The position numbers and the translations under genes are program-made. This document shows positions 22,810 through 33,582 of a DNA stretch of 64,000 bases, in pieces. The stretch lies in NCBI GenBank assembly GCA_001599915.1, contig BCIG01000021.1, positions 310,001-374,000 of the forward strand, in the 5' to 3' direction. Position 1 is the stretch's first letter, and each line of letters begins with the position of its first letter. Source of the stretch: Symbiotaphrina buchneri. Its lineage: Eukaryota > Ascomycota > Symbiotaphrinales > Symbiotaphrinaceae. Under the pieces are notes generated by a model that was given only the letters and a program-made list of their open reading frames with translations, searched no databases and was not told the origin of the DNA.

Positions 22810-25800
22810 ATGGCGGCAGCAAAGGTCACTGCTGAGGCGCTCGATCCAAGCAATGCGTCTAAGAAGACATTAAAAATCGAGAACGTGCGTATTGGATGTT
22901 TCACTAAATTGTGCTTGCTTGCTGACCATTGCTTTCACCGTCTAGACCGACAAGCGGGATACGCTGATCGCAATTGAGAAGAAATATCAAGAGATATGGC
23001 GCGAGAGCAAGGTCTTCGAAGCCGATGCACCTTCAACGTCGGAGGTGCCTCTCCATTCCATTTCAGCTGCGGAACTTCGGAAGAGGCACCCCAAGTTTTT
23101 CGGTACCATGGCATATCCCTATATGAACGGCACTCTACATGCGGGTCATAGCTTTACAATGAGCAAGATCGAGTTCCAGACTGGATTTGCCCGTATGGAG
23201 GGCAAGCGGTCGTTGTTCCCACTCGGTTTTCACTGCACCGGTATGCCAATCAAGGCTTGTGCGGACAAACTTGTCCGAGAAGTCGAAATGTTTGGCACCG
23301 AGTTCGAGCGATGTCCGACAGATGAAATCACTGAAGGAGGGGCGGAACAAGATGACGTAGCTCCAACACCAACCCAGGAAATAACAAAGGAGGATGTGAC
23401 GAAATTCTCTGCAAAGAAGGGCAAGGCAGCAGCGAAGACGGTGAAGATGAAATATCAGTTCCAAATTATGCTCGCTCTTGGGATACCGCTCAAAGAAATT
23501 CATCGCTTTGCTGACCCGCAGTACTGGCTAACCTTCTTCCCTCCCCTTTGCGAACGAGACCTGAACAACTTCGGCGCAAGGGTGGATTGGCGAAGGTCAA
23601 TGGTGACAACGGACGCTAATCCCTATTACGATGCATTCGTTCGGTGGCAGATGAACCGTTTGAAGGAGCTTGGAAAAATCAAATTCGATAAGAGATATAC
23701 CGTGTATTCGCCAAAGGATGGGCAACCTTGCATGGACCACGACCGAGCAGAGGGTGAAGGCGTAACGCCACAGGAGTATACTGCCCTCAAACAGAGGGTC
23801 ATCGAGTGGGCACCTGAAGCCAAGAAGCTTGTGGAGCCAAAGATTCCGGAAGGCGCAAATGTCTACTTCGTTCCAGCGACCCTACGACCGGAAACGATGT
23901 ATGGCCAGACGTGCTGTTTCGTTGGCCCGAAAATCACCTATGGAATTTTCCGAGCATCGGATCATGAGTACTACGTTATCACTGAGCGAGCTGCAAGGAA
24001 TATGGCCTTTCAAGGTATTTTTGAGGAGTGGGGCAAGGAGGTCGCGCCTGTTGTGACTTTCCCTGGTTCTGTTGTCGTTGGTACATTAGTACACGCACCG
24101 TTATCGGTGCATACTCAGGGCGTCCGTATTCTTCCAATGGAGACCGTAAGTGCCTCCAAGGGTACTGGTGTCGTGACTTCCGTACCTTCGGACAGCCCCG
24201 ACGACTATGCTACTGTTACAGACCTTGCCAAGAAAGCCGATTATTATGGCATCAAGAGGGAGTGGGCGGAGTTACAGATAATACCGATCATCAAGACTGA
24301 GTCTTACGGTGACTTGACCGCCCCGTACCTGGTCAAGAAGATGAAGATCAACTCACCGAAAGATACCAAACAACTTGCTGAAGCTAAGGACGCAGCATAT
24401 AAGGAAGGCTTCTACAAGGGTATAATCCTTGTAGGGGAATTCAAGGGCGAGAAAGTCGAAATAGCGAAGGAGAAAGTGCGTCGTCAGCTCGTGGAAGCTG
24501 GTGATGCCTTCGAATACGCTGAACCGAATGGAAAGGTGGTCAGTAGATCCGCGGACGAATGTGTGGTCGCTTTCCTGGACCAGTGGTTCTTGAACTACGG
24601 TAAAGAAGATGCAGAATGGCAGAAGACCGTCATAGATTATGTTTCAGCTGATGATGGTTTATACACCTTCACAAGCGAGACTAAGAATCAATTCCTACAG
24701 ACTTTGGACTGGCTCAATCGTTGGGCTTGTGCCAGGACATACGGTCTAGGGTCAAAACTTCCCTGGGATCCGCAATTCCTGGTGGAAAGTCTGAGTGACA
24801 GTACCATATACATGTCTTACTACACAATTGCGCATCTGCTACATCTTGATATTTTCGGCAAGCATGTCGGGCCTGCAAACATCAAGGCTGAACAGATGAG
24901 TGATGAGGTTTGGGACTACATATTCACGCGCCGAGAACTTGGAGACGACCTTATAAAGAGTAGTGGCATCCCGAAGCAAACTTTGGAAACTTTGAGGAGA
25001 GAATTCGAATACTGGTACCCCATGGATGTGCGAGTCTCTGGGAAGGATCTTATCCCTAACCACCTCACCTTCTTCCTATACATTCATCTTGCGCTCTTCC
25101 CACGGGAGTATTGGCCAAAGGCCGTTCGTGCCAATGGACATCTTCTCCTCAACGGTGAAAAGATGAGCAAATCGACCGGTAACTTCATGACGCTCGATGA
25201 GACGGTCAGGAAGTACGGTGCGGATGCCAGCAGAGTAGCTCTCGCTGACGCCGGCGATGGGATTGAAGACGCAAACTTCGAGGAGGCTGTTGCCAACAGC
25301 AGCATCCTGAGGCTATATACTCTCAAAGAATGGTGCGAAGAGATGGTCAGGGAGGCACCAAACCTACGCACAGGCTCTAGCCAGGGATTCTGGGACAAAT
25401 TATTCGAGAACGAGTTGCGCGGTCTGGTTCAAGAAACCAGAAAGCACTACGAAAAGTAAGGACCCGCTCCATACCTTCTGGCAGTTGAGACTGACCATAT
25501 CAGCACCAATTACAAGCTAGCCCTAAAATCCGGGTTTTATGACTTCACGAGCGCCCGCGACTTTTACCGTGAAGTCACACATGCTGCGGGCGTCGGTATG
25601 CATAAAGAACTTGTTCTCCAATATATCGAACTTCAAGCTCTCCTTATCACGCCAATCGCTCCCCACTGGGCCGAATATATCTGGCTCGAGGTGCTTAAGA
25701 AGGTGCGTACCACTTTATCCGTGCAATAGTGATATCACCTGAGGTATTAAGTTTTTTTCAGCCTTCGACAGTCCAAAACGCTTTGTACCCTGTCCTCCCT

Positions 25801-26379
25801 GCAGCAGACCCTGGTCTTTCCGCTGCACGTGATTACGTCCGCAACACGTCGTCAAATATCACCTCAGCCGAAGCCAATCAGCAGAAGAAGAAGGACAAGG
25901 GCAAGGCGATTGCCTTCGACCCTCGCATGCCAAAGAAGCTTACCATCTATGCTGCTGCAGCATATCCCTCCTGGCAGGCTAAGTACATCGACCTGGTCCG
26001 GGAGGCGTTTGACTCTATTTCTCTCAATCTAAACGAGAAGGAGCTCAACCCCAAGGTCGCAAAGATGGGTGAGATGAAGAAGGCGATGCCATTTGTGCAG
26101 GGCTTGAAGAAGCGGTTACTTGGAGGCGAAAAGCCCGAGAGCGTCTTCGACAGGAAGTTGCCCTTTGATGAGTTCGAGACACTCCGTCAGATGGCACCTG
26201 CTCTAAGGCGGACGACAGGTTGTAAGATCGTTGAGATAGTAGCTGTGGAGGAAGGCGGGAAGGGTGGGAAGATCGTCAAGGAAGATGGAGGCTTCGGAGA
26301 GGAGGTACCACTGGGCAGTAAGGCGGACGCTGCGATACCAGGTCAACCTGTGTTTGACTTTGCAAACATTGAAGCGTAA
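22810..26379 (+). CDS. cdc60: Cytosolic leucyl-tRNA synthetase
   Basis: It charges tRNA-Leu with leucine in the cytosol and, in yeast, also senses leucine for TORC1. Exons 22810-22884, 22946-25455, 25504-25702 and 25762-26379 give 1133 residues, typical of the archaeal/eukaryotic-type enzyme. The start is MAAAKVTAEALDPSN. The class I HIGH-type motif reads HAGH in NGTLHAGHSF (about residue 90), and the KMSKS loop is intact in GEKMSKSTGN (about residue 763). The CP1 editing domain includes PATLRPETMYGQT and the GTGVVTSVPSDSPDD segment. The C-terminal part contains LITPIAPHWAEYIW and a Lys-rich linker. It ends 162 bp from the convergent SDR gene. Confidence 0.97.
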
Positions 26380-26540
26380 AAAGAGGCATATGGGGGCTTT
26401 GGCATGAGTTTCTAGACTTGCGATAGACCTGTATCACGAGTACTAAAGATTGAGTGCAGCTGATGATTGATCCGAAAAAGATATGGCAAGCACTTTCAGG
26501 CAGAAACTTCAGCTCCATGTTTTTGATGTATATACTGGAA

Positions 26541-27476
26541 TCAGCCATCGACGTACTTCCTCCAGTCATGCACATCCTTATAGCCCAATACCTCTCGAAT
26601 CTTTCTATTACTGAGAGGAGCCTCCCATTCGCCCATTTTTCTCGTGATAGGCACATTGGGACATGCCTTCTTCAAGAATTCCTCGGTGGGGACGTCCGTA
26701 GTGATGGTATCGTTGGTCGCGTTGAACACTTGGAAGTTCAACCCATCCTTCTCGACGCATAGATGGCAGATCTGGCCCAGATCTCTGGCATCTATATAAC
26801 TCCATGCGTTTCTCTTCCTCGTTTCGGGGTGCTTCACAAAGCTAGGGAAGTCCCTCGCGTACTCATGTGGCTCGATGACATTGCCAATGCGCAGCGCGTA
26901 GATGTCCGCCTTCAAGCGTCTCGCGAAGGTGCGCGCTGTGCGTTCACCGCACAGCTTGCTCAGCGCATACGAGTCCATGGGATCACAGTCGTAGTCCTCC
27001 TCCAGCGGGAAGCTGTGGTAGTCGCTGTCGCCCTGGGCAAAGCAGACGCCGTACGTCGTCTCCGAGGACGCGATGATGATCTTTTTGATGCCGAGCTTGC
27101 AGGCGGCCTCGATGACGTTGTATGTGCTGGTGACGTTGGCGCGGAAGGTCTCGTTGTCGGGCACCAGCATGTTCCGCGCATAGGCGGCGAAGTGGATGAC
27201 GGCGTCTGGCAGGGCAACGGGACCCTCGGTGGAGAGATCGCGCTCTGCGGCGTACTCGTCCATGTTGAAGTGCGTTGAGAGTGCATTGAAGACTTGGCCA
27301 CTGTCGGTCAGATCCGTCTTCAGGGTATAGACATCTGGGTTCAGCCCCTTTCCGTCGGGATTGGGCACAGGGACGAGGTCGAGGTTCAGGACCTGATGTC
27401 CTTTAGACAGCAGGTAGGGGATACAATGGCGGCCAGCTTTGCCAGAGCCACCTGTGAACACGATGCGCTTGCCCAT
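26541..27476 (-). CDS. Extended SDR: NAD-dependent epimerase/dehydratase family
   Basis: A single-exon 311-residue protein of the extended short-chain dehydrogenase family, which includes UDP-sugar epimerases and uronate dehydrogenases. The N-terminus has the cofactor loop FTGGSGKAGRH; VIHFAAYARN follows, then SSETTYGV with the catalytic Ser/Thr region and YALSKLCGE with the Tyr-x3-Lys pair. The sequence WSYIDARDLGQICHLCVE is the usual motif near the substrate pocket. Length and order are complete. The overall look (short protein, no sugar-nucleotide C-terminal extension) resembles uronate dehydrogenase-type SDRs more than UDP-galactose epimerase, but the substrate is not determinable here. 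It is convergent with the leucyl-tRNA synthetase gene. Confidence 0.85.
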   Translation of the reverse strand: MGKRIVFTGGSGKAGRHCIPYLLSKGHQVLNLDLVPVPNPDGKGLNPDVYTLKTDLTDSGQVFNALSTHFNMDEYAAERDLSTEGPVALPDAVIHFAAYARNMLVPDNETFRANVTSTYNVIEAACKLGIKKIIIASSETTYGVCFAQGDSDYHSFPLEEDYDCDPMDSYALSKLCGERTARTFARRLKADIYALRIGNVIEPHEYARDFPSFVKHPETRKRNAWSYIDARDLGQICHLCVEKDGLNFQVFNATNDTITTDVPTEEFLKKACPNVPITRKMGEWEAPLSNRKIREVLGYKDVHDWRKYVDG

Positions 27477-28082
27477 TTCGCTTCTATATCAGCCTGACCG
27501 GGATTGACAATCAAATTGTGTGATGTGTAGAGCGAAGATGGTTTTTAGGGAATCCCCAGATTGAGATGCGCTTCGGTACGGACGAAGAGGGTTGCTCGGC
27601 ATATTGAAAGCCGAGTGGACTTGGTCTTGTGGGGAAGGGGAGCCACTTGCAAATGGAGGTGTCATCATCGATTGAGGCGTGCCAGTCAGGGAGTGATACG
27701 GGACTTTAGACAGAATGATCTCCAACGGAGCCGATGACGCTGGCGCCGGCACATTTTAGAGCTGATTTTAGATTTTAGCCGGTAGTTCAGTTAAAGCTTA
27801 ACTGTGGCCCAAGCAGCTGGATTGTCCGTTGAACTGGCTTGCCAGTTAAGGTACCAGTCGGGTATCGAAGGGTAATGCTCCACTGTTTCGACTCAAGCCC
27901 AACAAGAGAGGGGGACCGTATCTGAACCGTGCAGCTGAACGAACCTCTGATTCATATAGACACGATAATGATATGCTCGAGACCTAGAAACGCCTAACAA
28001 TGCACATGACATCCAGCACCAGCCTGGCATTCCATCACCGGCCACTCCATACAAGGTCCCCAGGCGCCCTGAAGCCTCCTAG
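27477..28082. promoter_or_regulatory. Promoter of the epimerase-type SDR with two inverted repeats
   Basis: The SDR starts at 27476 on the minus strand, so its promoter lies here. Two short inverted repeats occur close together: CAGTTAA/TTAACTG with a 3-bp spacer at 27788-27804, and AACTGG/CCAGTT with a 4-bp spacer at 27832-27847. Their arms share the AACTG core. They may be binding sites for a dimeric regulator; no function is shown by the sequence alone. Confidence 0.35.
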
Positions 28083-28409
28083 ACCTATGCCCCCTCTAGT
28101 GCCCTCATTGACCGGCCTCTTGCTGACCCTACCCTGGCTCTTCACTCCCTGAACGACCTTCTCCAGCGCGGTTTCGACCACTACCCCTCCTACAATCATT
28201 TCCGAGAGTGTCGCATGCAGAACCTCAAAGTTGAAGATCAGATCCAGCTCGCACACATTCTCGAACAATGCATCAAGTGCTTCCACAAACACCTGAATGA
28301 GATCCAGCAGAGCAAGCGGAGATTCAGTAGAGGTACTGATGATGATAAAGTAGAGAGTCGCGTAGTGGCGGTAGGTTATGAGGGACGGGAGGTCATTGTG
28401 AGGTTCTGA
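28083..28409 (+). pseudogene. Orphan coding-like exon, possible gene remnant
   Basis: A plus-strand open frame of 108 codons begins directly after a good acceptor (CTCCTAG at 28076-28082, which also supplies an in-frame stop upstream) and runs to a stop at 28409. The translation looks like real protein: DPTLALHSLNDLLQRGFDHY, then a Cys/His-containing helical stretch with LKVEDQIQLAHILEQCIKCF. I cannot place it in a family; it has the helical feel of the C-terminal part of a fungal regulator. No convincing upstream exon with a start codon is present within reach. It may be the surviving last exon of a decayed gene, or a real exon whose 5' part I failed to find. Confidence 0.3.
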
Positions 28410-29128
28410 AGGTGTTGTCGAGCGCGAGTTATTGGCTAGTAGAGGAGGGAGTCTAGGATATATTATCAGTCCACGTTCGAAAGGAAGGAAGGCTGAGCTG
28501 CGCGTACGGGAGGAAGTTGCAGGCAGAGTTCGGCCGGATCGAGACCAACGTGAAGATCTCAGATATCAACCTCTGCTGGACGCTGGTAGCCTGATATCAT
28601 CTTAGTATATGGTGGCACAATAGAAGCATGCATGAAGCCCACCAGCTGTGTGTAGAATTTCGTCAACCTCGGTTGACCAGAGTTATTGAAGACAAGCACC
28701 GCATTGATCATTGCAGCGCCCCGGGAATGCGCAAAAGCACCAGTACAGATAGAATCAGACAATCAGGCACTGTTCCTGCGAGGAATAGGACAGATTCTCG
28801 CACTGTCTTTCTTTGCTTGTTCTGTCCGGGAGTACGAAAGCGTTGTCCTTCGTAGGATACAAATGCATGCGAGGCAAGGAGGGTTTATCGGATTATCGAT
28901 ACCGGAACAACAAATCATCCGATTTCTGTGCTACCGAGCTATGACCATATCGTGGAGAAGCTCTCAGCACGTCAGTGGATACGTGAATGCTGCGCAACTA
29001 CAGTACACCAGCTGCTATTCCAACACTCTTGTGAGACCATGCAGTGATACCCTCTCCTCGCACCATCCGTCAATAGTCTTCAACGACAACCGTCGACCAT
29101 TTCTTCCCACCACTCACAGCTCTCCATC
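28410..29128. other. Intergenic upstream of frataxin gene
   Basis: A 0.7-kb stretch with no supported gene. A short frame near 28500-28590 looks weakly protein-like and could belong with the orphan exon upstream, but it is not connected by clear splice sites. The last 100 bp should hold the frataxin promoter. Confidence 0.35.
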
Positions 29129-29878
29129 ATGTTCACTCGTCCATTGTTGAAGCAAACTCTCAGGAGCTCGGCTTATCGAGCGTCTGCTTCCCTTACAAAG
29201 TCGAAGCTTCCTCTCACAAACGCTCACAAGTTCTATGGAGCTTGTCCAACCTCAAGTCAATTGATTGCCAAGCGAGCTGCGGCCTTCCATAGCAGCGCCA
29301 TCCACTCCGCCGGCATTTTCCCCAACAGCCCTGATTCAGGTCCCGATACGAAGGCTACGGATGCTGCTGTCGATCCCCGTGACGATCCGAATGATCGGCC
29401 TGCTGCCGAGCAGCTCGAACCTACCGACGTCAGCACTGAGCAGTACCACCAGATCGCTGACATGTATCTTGACGCCCTAGTCGCCAAGTTTGAGGCACTG
29501 CAGGAGGCTCGTGAAGATGTGGATGTCGAGTACAGTGTAAGTGCATTTCACCATTTGTTCTATTCTCACCTGCATTGATTTGCCCACTCTCTCTTGTGAA
29601 TCACCGGCTGATACTCCCAGGCTGGCGTTCTTACTCTCACCTATCCGCCTCGCGGGACCTACGTCATCAACAAGCAACCTCCCAACAAACAGATCTGGCT
29701 TTCCTCACCCATTTCCGGTCCAAAGCGCTACGACTACATTGTCAAAGGCGACGGTCAGCATGAAAAGGAGGGTGGTGGCCAAGGCCAATGGGTTTACTTG
29801 CGCGACGGATCAACCCTGGACGAGCTCGTGAAGAAGGAGATCGGAGTCGATGTTGGGTTGGAATCTCCCGAGGTCTAG
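29129..29878 (+). CDS. yfh1: Frataxin, mitochondrial iron-sulfur assembly factor
   Basis: Frataxin stimulates Fe-S cluster assembly on the Isu scaffold and binds iron in the mitochondrial matrix. Two exons, 29129-29536 and 29621-29878, give 221 residues. The first ~75 residues are rich in Arg, Ser, Ala and Lys with few acids, as expected for a mitochondrial presequence. The frataxin domain begins around residue 100: the acidic first helix ([20 protein letters not shown] and the EDVDVEY segment) and then the beta-sheet with [18 protein letters not shown] and the signature [16 protein letters not shown]. The intron falls in phase 0 between the first helix and the sheet. It is convergent with the Dph3 gene. 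Confidence 0.95.
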
Positions 29879-30484
29879 ACGGTGTGACTGAAGGATGTGA
29901 CCGCTGATTGTTGGTCTAGGAAATGGGACGATGAGATCATCAGAGTCTGGCCTCATCACTGGTAAGGACGGGATGTCGCTCGCAATGTATCGCAAATCAT
30001 CTAGCTATTCCGCTAGTTCTACCTTCTCTAGCGAGGATTGAGTTGTAGACAAGTGGAGCAAATTTTCAAGCAACTTTCTTGACAAAGTCTCCCCAACAGG
30101 GCAGCGGCTTCTCTGACTTGTCTGGTGGTCCCTAACCCAAACTTTGATAACCGGCAACCCAATGACATGCTCCAAGGCATATATCGTTAGTGCCCTCTCA
30201 CGGAGAACGCCACCTTCTGCCCGAGCCACCACGCTGCACCTTCTTCGATGTAGGGCCAGTTCTCTTCTGGTCGTCCCATTCAACAGCTGAAGCAGCTTGG
30301 CTTTGACTGCTCCATGACTGCGCCATTCCAGGACGATCGCCATATTAGGTTCAGATAGATAGTCGGGAGCAACATCTGCAGAGCTGCTGCTATCTTGTCC
30401 TCGCGGGCGACGCCCAGCTTGACAACTCGGATTATCCAAGCCGCGGAGTAAATTCTCTTTCCTGTCTACCAGCACCTTTATCGC
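29879..30484. other. Intergenic between convergent frataxin and Dph3 genes
   Basis: This 0.6-kb gap separates two stop codons facing each other. A 156-codon minus-strand frame (30005-30475) is open but begins with GTG, not ATG, and its translation resembles no family. I see only 3' regions here. Confidence 0.4.
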
Positions 30485-30859
30485 TCACGCCGCCACCGCT
30501 ACGGGAGCAGGCTTCTTCTCCTCATCGCTGCCGTCCTTTGGCAAATCGTCCTGTACGTAGCAAACGGATTAGTTCCCCCATCCAATCACCGCCTACATAA
30601 CGTTTAACTCACCACATCGAAGATGACGCGGATCATCAACGAGCAGCCGGGGCACACGGCGATATCCTCGCCGTCCCTTAGATCTCCCAGACTGATCTCG
30701 AACCGATCTCCGCATGGGCATGGAAAGTGGTAGAGTTCCAGGGTTGGGTCGAAGGTCATATCCTCGATCTCGACCTCATCGTAGCTGTGGGAGATGGTCA
30801 GCATGCGACATGGGCTGGCAAAACGGGTTTGGCGAAGGGGCATACATATTCTCCGCCAT
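30485..30859 (-). CDS. dph3: Diphthamide biosynthesis protein 3 (CSL-type zinc protein)
   Basis: Dph3 is the small iron/zinc-binding electron donor for the Dph1-Dph2 enzyme that starts diphthamide synthesis on elongation factor 2; it also serves Elongator. Minus-strand exons are 30846-30859 (only 14 nt), 30613-30784 and 30485-30550, giving 83 residues. Spliced, the start reads [17 protein letters not shown], the conserved N-terminus. The CSL zinc site shows as CPCGDRFEI and [14 protein letters not shown], with four Cys ligands. The C-terminal tail [14 protein letters not shown] is on the last exon. Without the two introns the frame would look N- and C-terminally disordered, so the tiny first exon is easily missed by gene finders. 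Confidence 0.93.
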
Positions 30860-30898
30860 TTTAAGCGCTCTCAGGAGGAACAGTAGCAGTAATAATGG

Positions 30899-31408
30899 TC
30901 AAGGAATGCGTTGAGACTGGAGCAAAGCCAGTGACGACAGCGTGGGCATGAAAGACGGATCCCTTTGACACTTGGTACAAGAACAAAAAGTTGTGTACGG
31001 GAGACTCCAGGAAGTTTTTGGGATCACGTGAAGTTCGCAGAGCTGACTAAGGTACTCCGAGGAGCACAGTGGAGGAGAGCGTGGGGTAAAGATCAAGCTA
31101 AAATCACTCTCAGTTTCAGCCTTGCGGATCCACTGCATGGCACTACGACGCATCCTCGCAACCCTGTCAACATGAAAATGTGTAGTGCAGTTACTTGAAC
31201 TTTCAAAGTCATTCTCTAACATTTCCATGTTCAAGTGTGCCTCTGATACCATTGACAGTCAGTCTCGTCTTCGCTCCAATCAAAAGAGACGGGTCAATGG
31301 AGCGACAGTCTGTCAATAACAATGGGAATAGCTCACCAGAAACGATCCGTCATGGATAGGGAGCTTTGTGTTGTCGCCTGAGAGGGGTGTGAAGCTGCGC
31401 CGTGTCAT
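30899..31408 (-). CDS. Possible small gene, unknown function
   Basis: Weakly supported. An ATG at 31408 opens MTRRSFTPLSGDN and reaches a GTGAGC donor near 31336. A frame from about 31242 to 30899, in the same phase, could follow after an acceptor (TATCAGAG), with a CTGAC-type branch site upstream. The second part includes MQWIRKAETESDF and a Cys cluster FCSCTKCQRDP near its end. I recognise no family. The gene would sit head-to-head with Dph3 with almost no promoter space, which argues against it. It could equally be a chance frame. Confidence 0.2.
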
Positions 31409-31459
31409 TTTGCGCGATAAGCTGCGTCGCTCTCTGGCTGGACTGCCCTCTCTCTGGGG

Positions 31460-32501
31460 TTAGTTACTCATCATAACACAGACTGGCGTAACGATGGCTC
31501 CTATCGTCATCCCGGTCTCGATATCTCCTGCTGTTTTGAATGTCCTGGCGGTGGTCTGCAGGTCCTCTGCGATATTCGTGATGTCCCTCCTGTCGACACA
31601 TGCATTTTTGGCATGCTCTAATTCCATTATCCGCTAGCAAGATCCATGGTGGAGACCTGGACTGGTCAATTCCGACAGCTACGTGATGTTTTAGGAGGAT
31701 ACTTGCTTTCTACAGATTGGGCAATAGCTAGCCTCAATCCTCTCGTACTTCACGCGGTGCTGACAACGGAACGGCTTCCCTCTATCCATCCTGCGAGTGC
31801 CCACGATTTGATTTCGAGAAGATTGCACGCTGGTTGGTGGAGTTGACGGTTGCGAGGCAGGTTGTCTAGGTGCAACTGACTCGATCTTCCCAGGCTCAAG
31901 ATCATCGGAAGTGCTGGCTGTTGTAGGGAGTCCACGCTCAGGTAAGATTGTTGACATCACATCAAGGAAGCTGTTTCCCGCCACTATCCTCGTCAGCTAA
32001 ACGGCATCTGTGATAAGTCCTGGGACGAAGCTTACCTTCCGCATCTGCAACAGGATCGGACGAGTTGTCATGGAGAACTTCCTGCGCCTCAGCAGACTGT
32101 TCGAGGGTAACATCAGCACGCTCATCAGCAGAAGCTTCCTGAGGGACGTTAGCAACATTCAGCAAGGAATACACTGGTTCGGATAGTACAGAGGATAGAT
32201 TGACGCTCGGGCTTTCCGCCGCTTGAACACTCGAGCTTTCCGCGGCTTGACCACTCGAGCTTTCCGCGGCTTGACCACTCGGGCTTTCCCCAGCTTGAAC
32301 ACTCGAGCTTTCCGCGGCTTGCCCACTCGGGCTTTCCCCAGCTTGACCACTCGAGCTTTCCGCGGCTTGACCACTCGGGCTCTCCCCAGCTTGACCACCT
32401 GAGCTTTCCCCAGCTTGACCCCTCGCAGAGCTCGAGTCCTCCAAGCCTTCTTCTGTGTTCCACAAGTCGGAAGCTTTGGGCCGGCGCTTTCTTTCCGCCA
32501 T
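31460..32501 (-). CDS. Hypothetical protein with 8-residue tandem repeats and a Cys motif
   Basis: No known family. Exon 1 is 32036-32501 and starts MAERKRRPKASDLWN; exon 2 (31691-31983) follows in phase through a 52-nt intron. Exon 1 contains nine copies of an 8-residue unit of the type GQAAESSS/GQAGESPS (residues 28-99), Ser/Gln/Ala/Glu-rich and surely disordered. Exon 2 ends with a compact Cys/His segment, FRCQHRVKYERIEASYCPIC, that could bind zinc. A third exon, 31460 to about 31618, joins in phase if a weak GTATCC donor after RKQ is used; it adds a helical stretch (MELEHAKNACVDRRDITNIA) ending at 31460. If not, the protein stops at 31691 (about 252 residues). Existence of the gene is moderately likely, the third exon less so. 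Confidence 0.45.
32205..32420. repeat. Coding minisatellite, nine 24-bp units
   Basis: Nine head-to-tail 24-bp units (216 bp) with GAGCTTTCC, GCGGCTTGA and CCCAGCTTG variants lie in exon 1 of the hypothetical gene above. Every unit keeps the reading frame and encodes eight residues. Units alternate between two types (AAES and AGES cores), which suggests growth by duplication of a two-unit block. Copy number is likely to vary between strains. Confidence 0.85.
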
Positions 32502-33582
32502 CTTCTACCGAATCAACAGAAGTATCTGTCACCTAATGGACGGGTTAAGAAGATAAATGAACCAGCACTTTAGAGGGGGCCAGTCGACGTTGTGAGAGGG
32601 TGACTGGCGTTTTGATTGATTGCTCGTCCCAGTAGAGAGGCCACGCCAAATTGCTCGGCGGGCGACCATACATCCTCGGCGTCCGGGTGAATACCAGACA
32701 ACCTGGGACGGCATACTTGGAGCGAACGATTCTGATCTAGTTCTAATTAAAGATGACGGAGCAGATCGGTGTCGATTGGTCCGGTGAACGGTTGATCAGT
32801 TTGGAACGGCTATCCTGTGTCTGTATGACAATAGACTGTATATAACGGACTGCATGCTCATATACTGTGCTACGATTATGCGGGAGTGTGGAGTTGACTA
32901 ATCTGATGTCAGTTGTTTCGCATGCTCCTTCTATCAGCTTCATTCTAGAGGTCAGGAGGGGCAATCATTCTGATTAGCAGGCAGCATGTATTTATTTGTT
33001 CTCTGCCCATATATATTTTGCACAGGAACGGACAGTACAGTCAGGCCTCAAAATATGAATGTAGTCCCCAAGTAGCAAAAGACCCCTGAAGACCCCTGAC
33101 TACAAGGAATCTTATGCGGTTCGATCCAGTGACAAATTGGACAGCAGAGTGGAAAATGAATGACAATCATCGATCTCATCTTGCAACATCAGGGCACTGG
33201 CATCTCGTTGGAAGTTGGGCTTATTCACAATAAAAATAATCTACGACTAACTGCGATGACTTGCCAGGGCCAAACGCGATAGGATGCAGTGACTTTGACT
33301 CACTTCCCTGGGATTGACAGTTCCTTAGCCTTGCCGATCAGGGGCCTCGGATCGGCGCCACTGCACGTGGGAGGGGTCGTGATTGGCGCGATTGGACCAG
33401 AGTACACCCACCGTATCTGCCCAAATAGCCATGCACGTCATACCTCAGCTCGCTCAGTTCGACTGGGATTGCCCTTCTTGAACTTCTTATCTTTGAAACC
33501 ATCCTTATCCTTGCTCCTTCTCCGCAACACTCCTCCCAGATCTCACCAATTGGCACAGAACCGTTGACCAGTGAATTCCAAA
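32502..33582. other. 1.1-kb intergenic region between divergent small genes
   Basis: The gap separates the start of the minus-strand repeat-protein gene from the plus-strand 69-residue gene. It holds AT-rich patches (about 32740-33060) and a short direct repeat of GACCCCTGA near 33080-33097. A CT-rich tract (33480-33570) precedes the downstream start. No gene is supported. Confidence 0.4.

Noticed and set aside
30005-30475. 156-codon minus-strand frame between frataxin and Dph3
   Set aside because: It opens with GTG rather than ATG, fills the shared 3' region of two convergent genes and resembles no family.
31501-31644. Hydrophobic 47-codon plus-strand frame
   Set aside because: It is the antisense of the helical third exon proposed for the repeat-protein gene; hydrophobicity follows from reverse-complementing that stretch.
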